DNA of 64,000 nucleotides from an uncultured Bacteroidales bacterium (lineage in GTDB: Bacteria; Bacteroidota; Bacteroidia; Bacteroidales; Muribaculaceae): assembly GCA_902800715.1 (NCBI GenBank), contig CADCFN010000002.1, positions 248,001 through 312,000 on the forward strand. The letters run 5' to 3'. The notes below the pieces were generated by a model. It saw only the letters and a program-made list of their open reading frames with translations, did not search any database and was not told the DNA's origin. The translations under genes and the position numbers were made by a program. Shown here one piece after another: positions 25,208 to 36,219 of the stretch (positions are counted from its first letter, which is position 1; each line of letters begins with the position of its first letter).

Positions 25208-27388
25208 ATGATACATAACCAACACACACTCCAGCAAAGCCACTGGAGAAAGGACATTACGCTACCTAAAGCAGGTGCCGACTTCCCTGACGAAGAGGAT
25301 GAGGAGGACGAAAATCTGCCAGGCGGTGGCGGTTTTAGTGGCGATGGAGACCAGGAGAATCCTTCCTATCGCGAGACCCGTCAGCGACGAAATGTCAGTC
25401 GAGGTGACAATTCTGCCACTCCCGTCATTGACAAATATGGCAAAGATATCACCCGTGAGGCTGCCGAAGGGCGCCTAGACCCTGTCGTGGGACGCGAAAC
25501 CGAAATCGAACGGTTGGCACAGATTCTGAGCCGCCGCAAGAAAAACAACCCCGTGATGATTGGAGAACCGGGCGTGGGCAAGAGTGCCATCATTGAGGGC
25601 CTTGCCAAGCGCATTGTTGAACGCAAAGTGGCACGAACCCTGCTCGACAAGCGCATCATCTCGCTTGATATGGCAGCCATTGTTGCAGGCACCAAGTACC
25701 GTGGCCAGTTTGAGGAGCGCCTCAAAGCCGTCATCGACGAGGTGAGCAACAACAAGAACGTCATCATGTTCATCGACGAAATCCACAACATCGTGGGTGC
25801 CGGCAATGCCAGCGGGTCGATGGATGCCGCCAACCTGTTGAAGCCCGCCTTGGCCCGTGGTGAGTTCCAGTGCATCGGTGCTACCACACTCGACGAGTAC
25901 CGTAAGAGCATAGAGAAAGACGGTGCCCTGGAGCGCCGTTTCCAGAAGGTACTCATTGAGCCCACCACTCCCGAGCAAACGCTTGAGATTCTGCACAATA
26001 TCAAGGAGATGTATGAGAAACACCACGGTGTGAACTATACCGATGAAGCGTTGAAGGCATGTGTCACCCTGACCGAGCGCTACATCAGCGACCGTTTCTT
26101 CCCCGACAAGGCCATCGATGCTATGGATGAAGCCGGTTCGCGCGTTCACATCACCAAAGTGGACACTCCTAAGGAAATCGAAGACCTGGAACAGCGCATC
26201 GCCGAAGCCCAGGAGAACAAATTCAAGGCCGTTCAAGCCCAGAACTTTGAGAGTGCAGCAGGATATCGCGACCAGCAGGAGAAACTCAAGGAAGAACTGC
26301 AAGTTGCCAAGCAGCATTGGGAAAAGGAACTGGACAGCCGTCGCGTAACCGTAAACGAGGGACATATTGCCGAGGTCGTTGCCATGATGACCGGCGTGCC
26401 CACTCAGCGCATTGCCCAGAGCGAAGGCATCCGACTGCTGGGCATGACCGATGAGCTGAAGAAACAGGTAATCGGCCAGGACGAGGCCATCGACAAGATT
26501 GCACGCAGCATCCGCCGCAACCGTGCCGGCTTGCGTGATCCCAAGCGCCCCATCGGCTCGTTCATGTTCCTGGGACCGACTGGTGTCGGCAAGACTTTGT
26601 TAGCCAAGAAACTGGCACAATTCCTGTTCAACAGCGACGAGGCTCTCATCCGTGTTGATATGAGCGAATATATGGAGAAGTTCAATGTTTCCAGGCTTGT
26701 TGGTGCGCCTCCGGGTTATGTGGGCTATGAAGAGGGCGGACAGTTGACCGAGAAAGTGCGCCGTCATCCCTACAGCGTAGTGCTGCTCGACGAGATTGAG
26801 AAAGCACACCCCGATGTATTCAACATGCTGCTGCAGGTACTTGATGAGGGTAACCTGACCGATGGTCTGGGACGTAAAGTGGATTTCAAAAACACCATCA
26901 TCATTATGACCAGCAACATCGGTACAAGGGAGCTGAAGGACTTTGGCGCCGGTGTGGGCTTCAACACCACTGAGTTGACCAAGGAGCGCAGCGATTCGGT
27001 CATCCGTAAGGCGCTGAACCGCCAGTTCTCACCCGAATTCCTCAACCGTGTGGATGACATTGTCACCTTCGGCTCACTGAACCATGACTGCATCCTCAAG
27101 ATTGTCGATATCGAGCTCGCCTCGTTCTACAAGCGCGTTGAGGAGAACGGTCTGAAGCTCGAAATCACTGATGCAGCCAAGAACCTGGTTGCCGACCACG
27201 GATTTGACATCCAGTATGGTGCCCGTCCGTTGAAGCGAGCCATCCAAAGCGAGATTGAAGACCCGCTGAGTGAGATGTTGCTGCGCGAAGAGGCCAGCAA
27301 TGGTGATACCATCGTTATCGATGTCCAGGATGGCAATATAGTCACCAGCATCAAGAAGTCCACTGTCGAAACGACAACTGCCGAATAA
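25208..27388 (+). CDS. clpC: ClpC-type AAA+ ATPase lacking the Clp N-domain
   Basis: 726 residues. Two AAA+ modules: D1 with Walker [10 protein letters not shown] (about residue 120) and D2 with GPTGVGKTL (about 458), a short middle domain with a UVR-like motif ([20 protein letters not shown]), and a C-terminal D2-small domain. This is ClpC-like rather than ClpB, which has a much longer coiled coil. The usual N-terminal repeat domain of about 150 residues is absent: the protein begins with about 75 residues of acidic and Gly-rich linker ([18 protein letters not shown]). An in-frame TAA at 25202-25204 directly before the ATG, and a terminator further upstream, show it is not a start-site error. 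Partner would be ClpP (not in window). Confidence 0.88.
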   Translation: MIHNQHTLQQSHWRKDITLPKAGADFPDEEDEEDENLPGGGGFSGDGDQENPSYRETRQRRNVSRGDNSATPVIDKYGKDITREAAEGRLDPVVGRETEIERLAQILSRRKKNNPVMIGEPGVGKSAIIEGLAKRIVERKVARTLLDKRIISLDMAAIVAGTKYRGQFEERLKAVIDEVSNNKNVIMFIDEIHNIVGAGNASGSMDAANLLKPALARGEFQCIGATTLDEYRKSIEKDGALERRFQKVLIEPTTPEQTLEILHNIKEMYEKHHGVNYTDEALKACVTLTERYISDRFFPDKAIDAMDEAGSRVHITKVDTPKEIEDLEQRIAEAQENKFKAVQAQNFESAAGYRDQQEKLKEELQVAKQHWEKELDSRRVTVNEGHIAEVVAMMTGVPTQRIAQSEGIRLLGMTDELKKQVIGQDEAIDKIARSIRRNRAGLRDPKRPIGSFMFLGPTGVGKTLLAKKLAQFLFNSDEALIRVDMSEYMEKFNVSRLVGAPPGYVGYEEGGQLTEKVRRHPYSVVLLDEIEKAHPDVFNMLLQVLDEGNLTDGLGRKVDFKNTIIIMTSNIGTRELKDFGAGVGFNTTELTKERSDSVIRKALNRQFSPEFLNRVDDIVTFGSLNHDCILKIVDIELASFYKRVEENGLKLEITDAAKNLVADHGFDIQYGARPLKRAIQSEIEDPLSEMLLREEASNGDTIVIDVQDGNIVTSIKKSTVETTTAE

Positions 27389-27435
27389 CGAATCAGCAAA
27401 TCGGACATTCATAAGACAATACAGGCAAGTGAAGA

Positions 27436-27470
27436 AAATCATCCGGCACTAGCGGCTGGATGATTTTTTT
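27436..27470 (+). terminator. Rho-independent terminator after clpC
   Basis: AAATCATCC (27436-27444) pairs with GGATGATTT (27458-27466), continuing into a run of T to 27470. Confidence 0.85.
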
Positions 27471-27514
27471 CGAAAATAATTGGACGTAATAGATAATATG
27501 CCATAGAAAATAAC

Positions 27515-27522
27515 TAACTTTG
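27515..27522 (+). promoter_or_regulatory. prs -7 promoter element
   Basis: TAACTTTG, exact TAnnTTTG, 29 nt upstream of the ATG at 27552. Confidence 0.5.
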
Positions 27523-27551
27523 CAGAAACAAATTCTTCATTGTTAATCGTT

Positions 27552-28487
27552 ATGGCTGAAATGAAAGTGTTCTCGGGAACAAACTCCCGTTATGTGGCTC
27601 AAAAAATCGCAAAACAACTGGGTATAGAACTGGGTAAAATCCATATCTCGCATTTTGCTGACGGCGAGTTTGAGGTGTGCTATGAGGAGCCTGTGCGCGG
27701 TGCCGAGGTCTATCTCGTGCAATCCACGTTCAAGGCAAGTGAGAACCTGATGGAACTGCTGCTGATGATTGATGCCGCCAAGCGCGCATCAGCTCAAACG
27801 GTCATCGCAGTAATCCCCTACTTCGGGTGGGCACGTCAAGACCGCAAGGATAAGCCTCGTGTGTCGATTGCTGCCAAACTGGTTACTAATCTGCTGATTG
27901 CAGCAGGCATCGACCGCTTGATCACGATGGATCTGCATGCTGACCAAATCCAGGGTTTCTTTGACATTCCCGTTGACCACTTGTATGCCTCCACGATGTT
28001 TGTTCCTGATATTGCCGACCTGAAACTTGAAAATCTCGTTATCGCCTCGCCCGATGTGGGTGGCGCCAAACGAGCCAATTCCTACGCCAAGTACTTCAAT
28101 GCCCCGCTCGTATTGTGCCACAAGCACCGCCAGCAAGCCAACGTAGTCGAGTCGATGACCATTATCGGCGATGTGCAGGACAAGGATGTCATTCTCATCG
28201 ACGATATGGTGGACACCGCAGGAACCATCTGCAAGGCTGCCTCGCTGATGAAGGAAAATGGTGCCCGCAGCGTGCGCGCTTACATCTCCCATGCTGTGAT
28301 GAGCGACCCCGCTAGCGAGAGGGTCATGGCAAGCGGTCTGGACGAACTGGTCATCAGCGACAGCATCCCGTTTGATACTGACCGCTGCCCCAAAGTGAGG
28401 GTGCTGAGCATTGACAAGATGTTTGCCCACGCCATCAGGCATGTCAATATCAAGAAGTCAATCAACGAACTCTTCCTTTTCAAGTAA
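27552..28487 (+). CDS. prs: Ribose-phosphate pyrophosphokinase
   Basis: 311 residues, normal length. Makes PRPP from ribose 5-phosphate and ATP for purine, pyrimidine, His, Trp and NAD synthesis. Motifs: FADGEFEVCYEEPVRG with regulatory-loop residues, IPYFGWARQDRKDKPR (flexible ATP-binding loop), DLHADQIQGFFDIPVDHL, and the PRPP-binding VILIDDMVDTAGTI near residue 215. The ATG at 27552 is preferred to an upstream in-frame TTG at 27540 because the homologous N-terminus begins at MAEMKVFSG. Monocistronic between two terminators. Confidence 0.96.
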   Translation: MAEMKVFSGTNSRYVAQKIAKQLGIELGKIHISHFADGEFEVCYEEPVRGAEVYLVQSTFKASENLMELLLMIDAAKRASAQTVIAVIPYFGWARQDRKDKPRVSIAAKLVTNLLIAAGIDRLITMDLHADQIQGFFDIPVDHLYASTMFVPDIADLKLENLVIASPDVGGAKRANSYAKYFNAPLVLCHKHRQQANVVESMTIIGDVQDKDVILIDDMVDTAGTICKAASLMKENGARSVRAYISHAVMSDPASERVMASGLDELVISDSIPFDTDRCPKVRVLSIDKMFAHAIRHVNIKKSINELFLFK

Positions 28488-28499
28488 TTTACTCTACTT

Positions 28500-28575
28500 A
28501 GTGGCCACGCGCCACTATCAAGAACATAATAAGCCTTATGCTTGACTTATAGCAGTCAGCATAAGGCTTTGTTTT
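28500..28575 (+). terminator. Tandem hairpins after prs
   Basis: A small hairpin AGTGGC-CACGC-GCCACT (28500-28516) is followed by a strong stem AAGCCTTATGCT (28531-28542) / AGCATAAGGCTT (28558-28569), then TGTTTTC. The region from here to 28720 holds nothing else I recognise. Confidence 0.75.
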
Positions 28576-28721
28576 CTGGATTAGTCAAGCTAAATGTATC
28601 TTTTAGCTGGTCTCAAAGCATGTGGCACTTCATATTCAACCATGATTTTACATTTTTGCGACCAAATTTCAAAGGAACAATACCAAGTTATTAACTGTTT
28701 ATAATTTTTAAACAGATTTTA

Positions 28722-28753
28722 TTTGTTTTTTACATTATTTTATTATAATTTTG
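28722..28753 (+). promoter_or_regulatory. Promoter of the beta-propeller/amidase pair
   Basis: TTTG at 28722-28725 and TAATTTTG at 28746-28753 with 20 nt between, a full match to the Bacteroidetes primary promoter. About 100 nt of AT-rich leader precedes the ATG at 28855. Confidence 0.7.
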
Positions 28754-28854
28754 CCATAATCTTTATCAACTGGTAATAATCATTACATTCACTGAGCATA
28801 TATCTTTACTACGTTTTTATAACCAATTTGTTTAACTTCAACCATTTAACAATC

Positions 28855-29751
28855 ATGATGAGAAAACTGCTTTTCGTACTAGCGTTAGGTTTCTCGATGA
28901 GCGCAATGGGTCAGGTATTGAATGTGACCTCGATCAACAAGGCCAATCTACCTGAAAAGGCTGCTGTAGCTGCAATCAGCCCACAAGGCGATTATCTGCT
29001 GCTGACCAGCTCTACCAACCAAGGCCTCACCAAGCTAGACCTGGCAAATGGTCAGACACAAGTGCTGAGCACCGCTCCCAGCGCTGGCCATAACGTGAAG
29101 ATTTCGCCTGACGGCCAGACGGTCGTTTATCACGAAAGCTCATTCAATGACAAGCACCTGCGTTTTTCGACACTCAAGAGTGTCAATCTGGGTACTGGTG
29201 ACAGCCAAGTGCTGGTAAAACCCACCCGTAACCTGCAGGGCTATGCTGTTGATGCCACCAGTGTGGGCGTTGTCAACAAGGGCAAATTCAGCAACAAGGC
29301 CATCGGCACTGCCAAGGCACAAAAGCTGCCCGTGCTCTCAATCAACAAGGGCCAACTGATGATTACCGTTAATGGCAAGACCAAAAAGTTGTCTCCCAAC
29401 GGTGACCAATTCAGCTACATGTGGGCATCGCTCTCGCCCGACGGCACTAAGGTATTGTACTATCAGGCCGCTCATGGTACCTACGTCTGCAACCTTGATG
29501 GCAGTAATGCCCACAAGGTGGGCAAGATGCGTGCTCCGGTATGGTATGATGACAACACCATTGTCGGCATGATGGATATGGATGACGGTGAGTTTATCTA
29601 CGCCTCAACCATCGTGGCAGCCACCCTCGACGGCACCACCCAGACGCTGACAGGTGATGACACCATCGCCATGTATCCCCATGCCATTTCGGGCAAAATC
29701 GTGTTCAGCACTCCCGCTGGCGAAGCTTATATTATTAATGTAACCAAATGA
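28855..29751 (+). CDS. Secreted TolB/WD40-like beta-propeller protein
   Basis: 298 residues. Signal peptide (MMRKLLFVLALGFSMSAMGQ). The mature part shows repeated strands of the type AAISPQGDYLLLTS, VKISPDGQTVVYHE and ASLSPDGTKVLYYQ, at the spacing of TolB-like (PD40) propeller blades. Likely a periplasmic or surface binding protein; ligand unknown. Its stop overlaps the start of the amidase gene by 4 nt (ATGA), so the two are translationally coupled and probably work together. A second ATG at 28858 is equally possible. Confidence 0.8.
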   Translation: MMRKLLFVLALGFSMSAMGQVLNVTSINKANLPEKAAVAAISPQGDYLLLTSSTNQGLTKLDLANGQTQVLSTAPSAGHNVKISPDGQTVVYHESSFNDKHLRFSTLKSVNLGTGDSQVLVKPTRNLQGYAVDATSVGVVNKGKFSNKAIGTAKAQKLPVLSINKGQLMITVNGKTKKLSPNGDQFSYMWASLSPDGTKVLYYQAAHGTYVCNLDGSNAHKVGKMRAPVWYDDNTIVGMMDMDDGEFIYASTIVAATLDGTTQTLTGDDTIAMYPHAISGKIVFSTPAGEAYIINVTK

Positions 29752-32700
29752 TGACAGCTATGAAAAAGATTCTTTTACTTGCCGTAGCCGCCATCATGGC
29801 AGCCGGCACCATGCAGGCTAAGACAGCCGATGAAATACGCATCTACCTGAATCCCGGTCACGGCAGTTGGGGTCCCAATGACCGCCCGATGGCAACCATC
29901 CCCTACCCTGCACTGCCCGAGACAGGACGTCCTGACACCAACGGTTTCTACGAGAGTAATACCAACCTGTGGAAATCCATCCAGACCCGTGCATCGCTTA
30001 TCAAGATGGGCATTAAACCCGAGAACGTCACCATGTCAAGATGGTTCAACGGTCCCTACCCTTATGTGCAGGGTGCTCCCGATGCTGAGATTTACAACCG
30101 TCCTTTGTCAGAAATCTGTGAGGAAGTGGAAGTGGGCAACTATGACATGTTCCTGTCCCACCACTCCAATGCTTTAACCGATGGTACAACCACCAATTAT
30201 CCGCTCATGCTATATCGTGGTAATGACGGCGCTGGTGGCGACCTTGCCCCTGGCAGCCGCGACATGGCATCAACATGCTGGCCGTTGTTCTATACAAACG
30301 AGATTGACCCGATGACCAGCTATAGTCCCACATCCCCCAATATCCGTGGTGACATCAATTTCTATGGAAGTTCCTCGACCCGTGTTGACCCCAACACCGG
30401 AATCGCCTATACCGGCTATCTTGGCGTGCTCAAACATGGTGTTCCTGGCTTCCTGGTTGAAGGTTATTTCCACACCTATCAGCCCGCGCGTCACCGTGCC
30501 TTGAATATGGACTATTGCCATCAGGAGGGTATCCGCATCGCCCGTGGTATTGGTGAGTACTTCGGTCTCACTCCCTATAACAAGGGCTATATCATGGGTA
30601 CTGTCAAGAATGTGCATGAGCACCTGGTTAACACCCTGTACAACTACAACGCCTCATCGATGGACCAGTGGTATCCCATCAATGGCGCCGTTGTTATCCT
30701 GTACAAGAACGGTCAGGAAGTGGCACGTTACACTACCGATGATAACTATAACGGTGTGTTCGTGTTCGAGGACTTGGATCCTGGCACCTATACTATAGCC
30801 GTTGAGGCCGAGGGCTTCAAGCCTCTGGGTGACTTTACCGCCGAAACCGTTGACAGCCAATGGAAAGAGCTCATCAACAAGGCAGCCGGCGACATCGTTG
30901 TCGAGGCCAACAAGACGACCTATGCCGTTGCTCTGCTCGAAGGTGCCGACTATGAGGCTCCCACCGACTTGTACCAGAACTATCCCGAGCCTGAGTTGCC
31001 CGGTTATGTGACCGCACCCACCAAGCTCGATCTTACCCGTGACCTGGGCACCGACTTTGAATTTGACGGAACCATGAAGCGCATGATCGTGCGTGGCGAC
31101 AGCACCCTTGTGCTGACCAATGCCGAAGACGGTACACCTCACATCTATCTGATTAACAATATCGACAAGGTGATTGTGAAGGAACTGAGTATCAACGGTA
31201 TCGCTCCTGCCGAGCCTAACAATGCCGGCTTCTACAGCCGCCTGAATGACATTGCCTTTACCGCCGACGGTCAGCTCGTGGGTACCAACTGCGTTCAGAC
31301 CCAATTTGGTGACGGACAAGTCAATGCAGGCTTTGAGCGTGGCACCCTGCGCTTGTTCAAGTGGGAGAACTTCGACAGTGATCCCGTACAGTGGCTGACC
31401 ACTCAATATTCAGCTAACTTCTACTACTACCGCGCACAGTCACTCGCTATCGACGGTGATTCCAAGAACTGCACGATTACCTATGTTGGTACCAACGATG
31501 CAGCCAGCAGTGCAGGTGGTATGAGGTTCATGAAGATTAATGTTGTCAACGGACAGATTGCCAGCACAATCTACACCGAGAAGACCATCAGCGCTCAGAG
31601 TAACTTCACCAAGTCCAAAATCGGTGAGCCTCAGCTCGTTCTGTCGCCTCGCAACGATGACCAGGTGATGCTCGATGGTGAGAACACCATGCTCATGGAG
31701 GTTGCTCCTGCCAACACCAACGGTACCGACAGTGAGGTTGTTGGCCGCTTCGTCAGCGAAGACACCAACATTCCTGTAATCGGTAGCTCATTCTTCAAGT
31801 ATGCTCAGCACCAGTTCATGGTTACTCCTTATGTTGCTGTAGACAGGGCTGCAGATGTCAACGTGGGTGGTATCAAGGTTTATGACATCACCGCTGGCGT
31901 GGACCAGGCTGCGCTCGTAGCCACCACCAACACTGACATTGACCCGCTGGGATGCCAGTTCATGTCAACCGGTGCCAACGTCAAGGGCCAGGACATCTAC
32001 TTGTACCTGATGCAGAACAGCAAGATGACGGAATGGAAGACTGACGTGGCTGCTGGTACTGGCGTGAAGGGTATTTACGCTTATGGCCTGAAGAACGAGG
32101 GTAACCAGTTCACCTTCAGTTGCAATGACGCCGCAAACAACGCCTATATCACGTTCTATGACGGCGAAGGCACGGCTGTAGCAACTGTCGAAGTACCCAA
32201 CGTCCAAGAGGGCGAGAACACCGTTACTATCAATGTAAGCACGTTGGCAGGTGTACAACCCGGCAGCACCTTGACCTGGGCTGTAACTGTTGAGGGTGAT
32301 CCTATCACCACCATCCAGCGCATCAACCCGATGGGCCAGAGCTACAGCGGTCAGCTGTTTGTTGCTGTCGACAATTCGCCCGAGAGCCCCAAGATGGGTA
32401 CCATCTATGCCGGTAACCGCGTTGCCAACAACAACGCCGGCAATGGTGTATATGTATATGATGCCAGTGGTGTTCGCGTGAGCGATCAGGTTTACAATGG
32501 TAACCGCACATGGCGCAGCAACTACCGCATGGGTATTGACGCCCAGGGTAAGCTTTACGTTCCCGATTGGGGTGATCCCACCTCTGGTGTATTCATTGCC
32601 GATCCTGAAAACCTGGCAGGCACTTGGACCGAGTTCTTCGTCGGTACTCGTGACAGCAATGGTCTTATTTCCAACAACGGCGTGAATGTCGGCTCTTCGA

Positions 32701-33512
32701 CTCCTGGCGTAGGCATTGGTGGCAAGGGTGCAGACACTAAGCTGTACGTTTATCTTGAGGACTTCGGTAACGGTGTCGGTGTTTACAATATCGGCCAGCC
32801 CGACGGCAGCGTTGTTGATACTTGGGATACCGCTCCCAGCCAGTATTATGATGTAGGTTACCTGCAGCTCAATACCAACGGTAACGTGGTTGCTGATGCC
32901 GGTGGCCGTGGTGTTTGGGTATCACAGTACCGCAGTGCAGGCAACAATGCCGCAGGCGTTCCGTCGCTCATCTTTGTCGACAATAACGGCAATATCACCT
33001 TCAACTCAGGTCAAGCACCGTACATTTCAATGCTCAATGGTAGCGAACGTGCAGGTTTTGCTGTAAACGATGCATCAGACATGCTTGTTATCAATGACGG
33101 TAGCGGTGTACTCCAGTTCTTCGATTTGACCTGGGACGGCTCGACTCCTGCCATCTCGCCGAAGTATTCTTATGCAGCTGACGCTCGCAGCAGCGCTGGC
33201 TCCATCTTCCAGATGGCATTTGACTATGCAGGCAACCTGGTTTGCGCTGGTGCCAATATCGGCATGTACTCACTGCCCACCGACGAGAACATCCATACCA
33301 CTCCGGCAATGGGTGAAATCGTTATCCCCGCTCCTGGTGATATTAACGGCGACGGCGCGACGAGCATTGGTGACGTGACCACTCTCGTTGACTACCTGCT
33401 GGGCACTAACCCGCAGCCTTGCAACCTGGATGCTGCTGACGTAAACGGTGATAACGCCATTGACATCGAAGACGTTTCATCACTGATTGACCTCATGCTT
33501 ATCTACAAATAA
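29748..33512 (+). CDS. Large secreted Amidase_3-like protein with dockerin
   Basis: 1254 residues. Signal peptide (MKKILLLAVAAIMAAGTMQA, from the in-frame ATG at 29760, which may be the true start). Residues about 30-270 look like a zinc N-acetylmuramoyl-L-alanine amidase (Amidase_3): LNPGHG, FYESNTNLW, FLSHHSNA supply the H/E/H ligands, and GFLVEGYFHT the catalytic Glu. A carboxypeptidase-regulatory-like domain follows (about 280-360), then about 750 residues of beta-rich sequence resembling propeller and sandwich repeats, and a type I dockerin (GDINGDGATSIGDV, ADVNGDNAIDIEDV). Predicted to cleave peptidoglycan or a related amide outside the cell. Overlaps the propeller gene by 4 nt. Confidence 0.82.
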   Translation: MMTAMKKILLLAVAAIMAAGTMQAKTADEIRIYLNPGHGSWGPNDRPMATIPYPALPETGRPDTNGFYESNTNLWKSIQTRASLIKMGIKPENVTMSRWFNGPYPYVQGAPDAEIYNRPLSEICEEVEVGNYDMFLSHHSNALTDGTTTNYPLMLYRGNDGAGGDLAPGSRDMASTCWPLFYTNEIDPMTSYSPTSPNIRGDINFYGSSSTRVDPNTGIAYTGYLGVLKHGVPGFLVEGYFHTYQPARHRALNMDYCHQEGIRIARGIGEYFGLTPYNKGYIMGTVKNVHEHLVNTLYNYNASSMDQWYPINGAVVILYKNGQEVARYTTDDNYNGVFVFEDLDPGTYTIAVEAEGFKPLGDFTAETVDSQWKELINKAAGDIVVEANKTTYAVALLEGADYEAPTDLYQNYPEPELPGYVTAPTKLDLTRDLGTDFEFDGTMKRMIVRGDSTLVLTNAEDGTPHIYLINNIDKVIVKELSINGIAPAEPNNAGFYSRLNDIAFTADGQLVGTNCVQTQFGDGQVNAGFERGTLRLFKWENFDSDPVQWLTTQYSANFYYYRAQSLAIDGDSKNCTITYVGTNDAASSAGGMRFMKINVVNGQIASTIYTEKTISAQSNFTKSKIGEPQLVLSPRNDDQVMLDGENTMLMEVAPANTNGTDSEVVGRFVSEDTNIPVIGSSFFKYAQHQFMVTPYVAVDRAADVNVGGIKVYDITAGVDQAALVATTNTDIDPLGCQFMSTGANVKGQDIYLYLMQNSKMTEWKTDVAAGTGVKGIYAYGLKNEGNQFTFSCNDAANNAYITFYDGEGTAVATVEVPNVQEGENTVTINVSTLAGVQPGSTLTWAVTVEGDPITTIQRINPMGQSYSGQLFVAVDNSPESPKMGTIYAGNRVANNNAGNGVYVYDASGVRVSDQVYNGNRTWRSNYRMGIDAQGKLYVPDWGDPTSGVFIADPENLAGTWTEFFVGTRDSNGLISNNGVNVGSSTPGVGIGGKGADTKLYVYLEDFGNGVGVYNIGQPDGSVVDTWDTAPSQYYDVGYLQLNTNGNVVADAGGRGVWVSQYRSAGNNAAGVPSLIFVDNNGNITFNSGQAPYISMLNGSERAGFAVNDASDMLVINDGSGVLQFFDLTWDGSTPAISPKYSYAADARSSAGSIFQMAFDYAGNLVCAGANIGMYSLPTDENIHTTPAMGEIVIPAPGDINGDGATSIGDVTTLVDYLLGTNPQPCNLDAADVNGDNAIDIEDVSSLIDLMLIYK

Positions 33513-33544
33513 TTAGCTGAAGTCAATCCATCTATCAATTCACG

Positions 33545-33588
33545 CAAGCGGTCCGTGTTGAGCGGACCGCTTGTTGTGTTATTTTTCT
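33545..33588 (+). terminator. Rho-independent terminator after the amidase gene
   Basis: CAAGCGGTCCG (33545-33555) / CGGACCGCTTG (33563-33573), perfect 11-bp stem with a 7-nt loop, then a T-rich tail. Confidence 0.8.
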
Positions 33589-33631
33589 ATAATCAAGAGC
33601 AGAAAGTGATGCATTTTCGGTTGAAAGTTTG

Positions 33632-33639
33632 TAATTTTG
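33632..33639 (+). promoter_or_regulatory. lon -7 promoter element
   Basis: TAATTTTG, exact TAnnTTTG, 49 nt upstream of ATG 33689 (22 nt upstream of the alternative GTG 33662). No heat-shock-type element recognised. Confidence 0.5.
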
Positions 33640-33688
33640 CGGGCTGATTCTGCAAATAAGCGTGCAGAATACAAATTTAGACGATAAT

Positions 33689-36133
33689 ATGTTTGATTTT
33701 TTAGACAATATAGATACTGAAATGAGTGATGGCGGTGCCCACGTGGTCCCCATCATTACCGAGATTCATGAGGTGGGTGATGGTATTGACATCCAGGACA
33801 ATAAGGCCGATGATATACCCATTCTGCCACTGCGCAACATGGTGTTGTTTCCATCGATGACCATGCCCGTATCGGTGGGCAGGGAGAAATCGATGCGCCT
33901 TATTAAGGAGGCCGAGGAAAGACACAACTCAATCGCCGTAATCTGCCAGTATGACAGCCACATCGAAGACCCTGTTGAGAAAGACCTTCACCGTTTTGGC
34001 ACCATAGCTACCATTGTCAAGGTGCTAGAGTTGCCCGACGGCTCGACCAATGTGATTCTGCAAGGCCGTTCGGCTTGCCAGCTGGACCATGTGTCACAGG
34101 TATCGCCTTACCTGCGCGGGTCGGTGACACTAGTTGAAGACAAATTGCCTCTAGCAGGTGACAAAGAGTTTGAGATGCTGATGCAGTCTATTGCCGAGGT
34201 TACATTGCGCATGTTGCGCAACATGGGCAACAACGGCCGTGAATTGGCTTTTGCGATGAAAAACATCGACAACCCCGTGTACCTGATGAATTTCCTCGCC
34301 ACCAATATCGCCTTTGACTCGGACCAGAAACAGCACATGCTTGAGGAACGTGACGTCAAGAAACGCGGATACCTGCTCTATGCCTTGCTCATGCGTGAGG
34401 AGCAACTAGTGGAAATCAAAGCCAACATCCAGTCCCGCACACGCGAGGAATTGTCCCAACAGCAACGCGACCACTTCCTTCAGCAACAGATACGCACTAT
34501 CCAGGAGGAACTTGGTACCGATGTGGATGACATCGAGGAGCTGCACGAGCGCGGCACCAAAATGAAGTGGAACGAGAACGTGCAGAAACATTTCGATAAA
34601 GAACTGCGCAAACTCGAACGCCTCAACCCTCAAACACCCGATTACTCGGTTCAGTATGCCTATCTCGACAACATGCTCAACCTGCCCTGGGACACTTACA
34701 CCGAAGACAACTTCGACTTGAAGATGGTGGAAGGCAAACTCAACGCTGACCACTACGGGCTGGAGAAAGTCAAAGACCGTATCCTGGAGCATCTGTCAGT
34801 GCTCAAGCTGCGTGGCGACTTGAAGGCTCCAATCCTGTGCCTGTATGGTCCTCCGGGCGTCGGCAAGACGTCATTGGGCAAATCTATCGCCGATGCCCTG
34901 CACCGCGAGTATGCCCGCATCTCGCTGGGCGGTCTGCACGACGAGGCCGAAATTCGTGGTCACCGCCGCACATATATCGGTGCCATGCCAGGCCGCATCA
35001 TAGCTGCCCTCGCCAAGTGCGGCAGCAACAATCCAGTCATTGTGCTTGACGAGATTGACAAGGTGGGCCAGGATTTCAAGGGTGACCCGTCGTCGGCATT
35101 GCTCGAGGTACTTGACCCTGAGCAAAACGGCCATTTCCACGACAATTATCTGGACGTGGACTATGACCTGTCTAAGATTCTGTTTATTGCCACTGCCAAC
35201 AGCCTGGCTACCGTGAGCCGTCCCCTGCTCGATCGCATGGAGGTCATTGAAATCAACGGCTACATCCCTGAGGAAAAGTTGGAGATTGCCAAGCGTCATC
35301 TGGTGCCCAAAGAGTTGGAGAACAACGGCTTTAAAAAGAACGAAATCAAGTTCGGCAAGCAAGTATTGCTCAAGATCATTGAGGACTATACCCGCGAGAG
35401 CGGTGTACGCCAGCTGGAGAAGAAGATTGCCACCGTGCTGCGCCGTGTCGCTCGTCACAAGGCAAGCGGAGACCCCTATCCTACCAGCATCAAGACGGAT
35501 GACCTGAAAACGTATCTCGGCGCTCCCGATTACAGCCGCGATAAGTATGAGGGCAATGAGTTTGCCGGCGTGGTGACGGGCTTGGCATGGACTGCTGTTG
35601 GAGGCGAAATCCTGTTTGTGGAGTCATCACTGGCTCATGGTAAGGGCGAAAAACTGACTTTGACAGGCAATTTGGGCGATGTGATGAAGGAATCGGCAGT
35701 GATTGCGCTGCAATACCTGCGTTCACACTGCTCGCTGCTCAATATCGCCCCAGATCTTTTTGACAAGTACAATGTCCACATTCATGTACCTGAGGGTGCT
35801 ATTCCCAAAGACGGTCCGTCGGCAGGTGTTACCATGGTCACCTCATTGGCATCGTCATTCACCCAACGCAAGGTGAAAGACCATCTGGCAATGACGGGTG
35901 AGATTACCCTGCGCGGTAAGGTGCTGCCAGTCGGTGGCATCAAGGAGAAAATCCTCGCTGCCAAGCGTGCCGGCATCAAGGACATCATCCTGTGCAAGGA
36001 CAACCGCAAGGACATCGAGGAAATCAACGAGATGTATCTCAAGGGGCTGACGTTCCATTACGTCAATACAATCAAGGACGTTCTAGACCTTGCATTGCTT
36101 CCCGAGAAAGTCAAGGACGCCATCGAACTCTGA
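33689..36133 (+). CDS. lon: ATP-dependent protease La (LonA)
   Basis: 814 residues from ATG 33689 (823 if GTG 33662 is used). N-terminal LON substrate-binding domain ([15 protein letters not shown], about 40-240), a coiled helical region, an AAA+ module with GPPGVGKTS near residue 387 and the [11 protein letters not shown]alker B, and a serine protease domain with the catalytic Ser in [11 protein letters not shown] (about 711) and Lys in [14 protein letters not shown] (about 753). Degrades misfolded and regulatory proteins in the cytoplasm. Monocistronic with its own promoter and terminator. Confidence 0.96.
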   Translation: MFDFLDNIDTEMSDGGAHVVPIITEIHEVGDGIDIQDNKADDIPILPLRNMVLFPSMTMPVSVGREKSMRLIKEAEERHNSIAVICQYDSHIEDPVEKDLHRFGTIATIVKVLELPDGSTNVILQGRSACQLDHVSQVSPYLRGSVTLVEDKLPLAGDKEFEMLMQSIAEVTLRMLRNMGNNGRELAFAMKNIDNPVYLMNFLATNIAFDSDQKQHMLEERDVKKRGYLLYALLMREEQLVEIKANIQSRTREELSQQQRDHFLQQQIRTIQEELGTDVDDIEELHERGTKMKWNENVQKHFDKELRKLERLNPQTPDYSVQYAYLDNMLNLPWDTYTEDNFDLKMVEGKLNADHYGLEKVKDRILEHLSVLKLRGDLKAPILCLYGPPGVGKTSLGKSIADALHREYARISLGGLHDEAEIRGHRRTYIGAMPGRIIAALAKCGSNNPVIVLDEIDKVGQDFKGDPSSALLEVLDPEQNGHFHDNYLDVDYDLSKILFIATANSLATVSRPLLDRMEVIEINGYIPEEKLEIAKRHLVPKELENNGFKKNEIKFGKQVLLKIIEDYTRESGVRQLEKKIATVLRRVARHKASGDPYPTSIKTDDLKTYLGAPDYSRDKYEGNEFAGVVTGLAWTAVGGEILFVESSLAHGKGEKLTLTGNLGDVMKESAVIALQYLRSHCSLLNIAPDLFDKYNVHIHVPEGAIPKDGPSAGVTMVTSLASSFTQRKVKDHLAMTGEITLRGKVLPVGGIKEKILAAKRAGIKDIILCKDNRKDIEEINEMYLKGLTFHYVNTIKDVLDLALLPEKVKDAIEL

Positions 36134-36160
36134 TTCATAGTCAACAAGTGCATATTACAA

Positions 36161-36200
36161 GAGGAGACCACATTCTTTAGGAAATGGTCTCCTCTCGTTT
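36161..36200. terminator. Terminator between lon and luxS
   Basis: GAGGAGACCA (36161-36170) / TGGTCTCCTC (36185-36194), perfect 10-bp stem followed by TCGTTTATTTT; sits between convergent genes. Confidence 0.75.
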
Positions 36201-36219
36201 ATTTTAGTGAAAACTTCTT

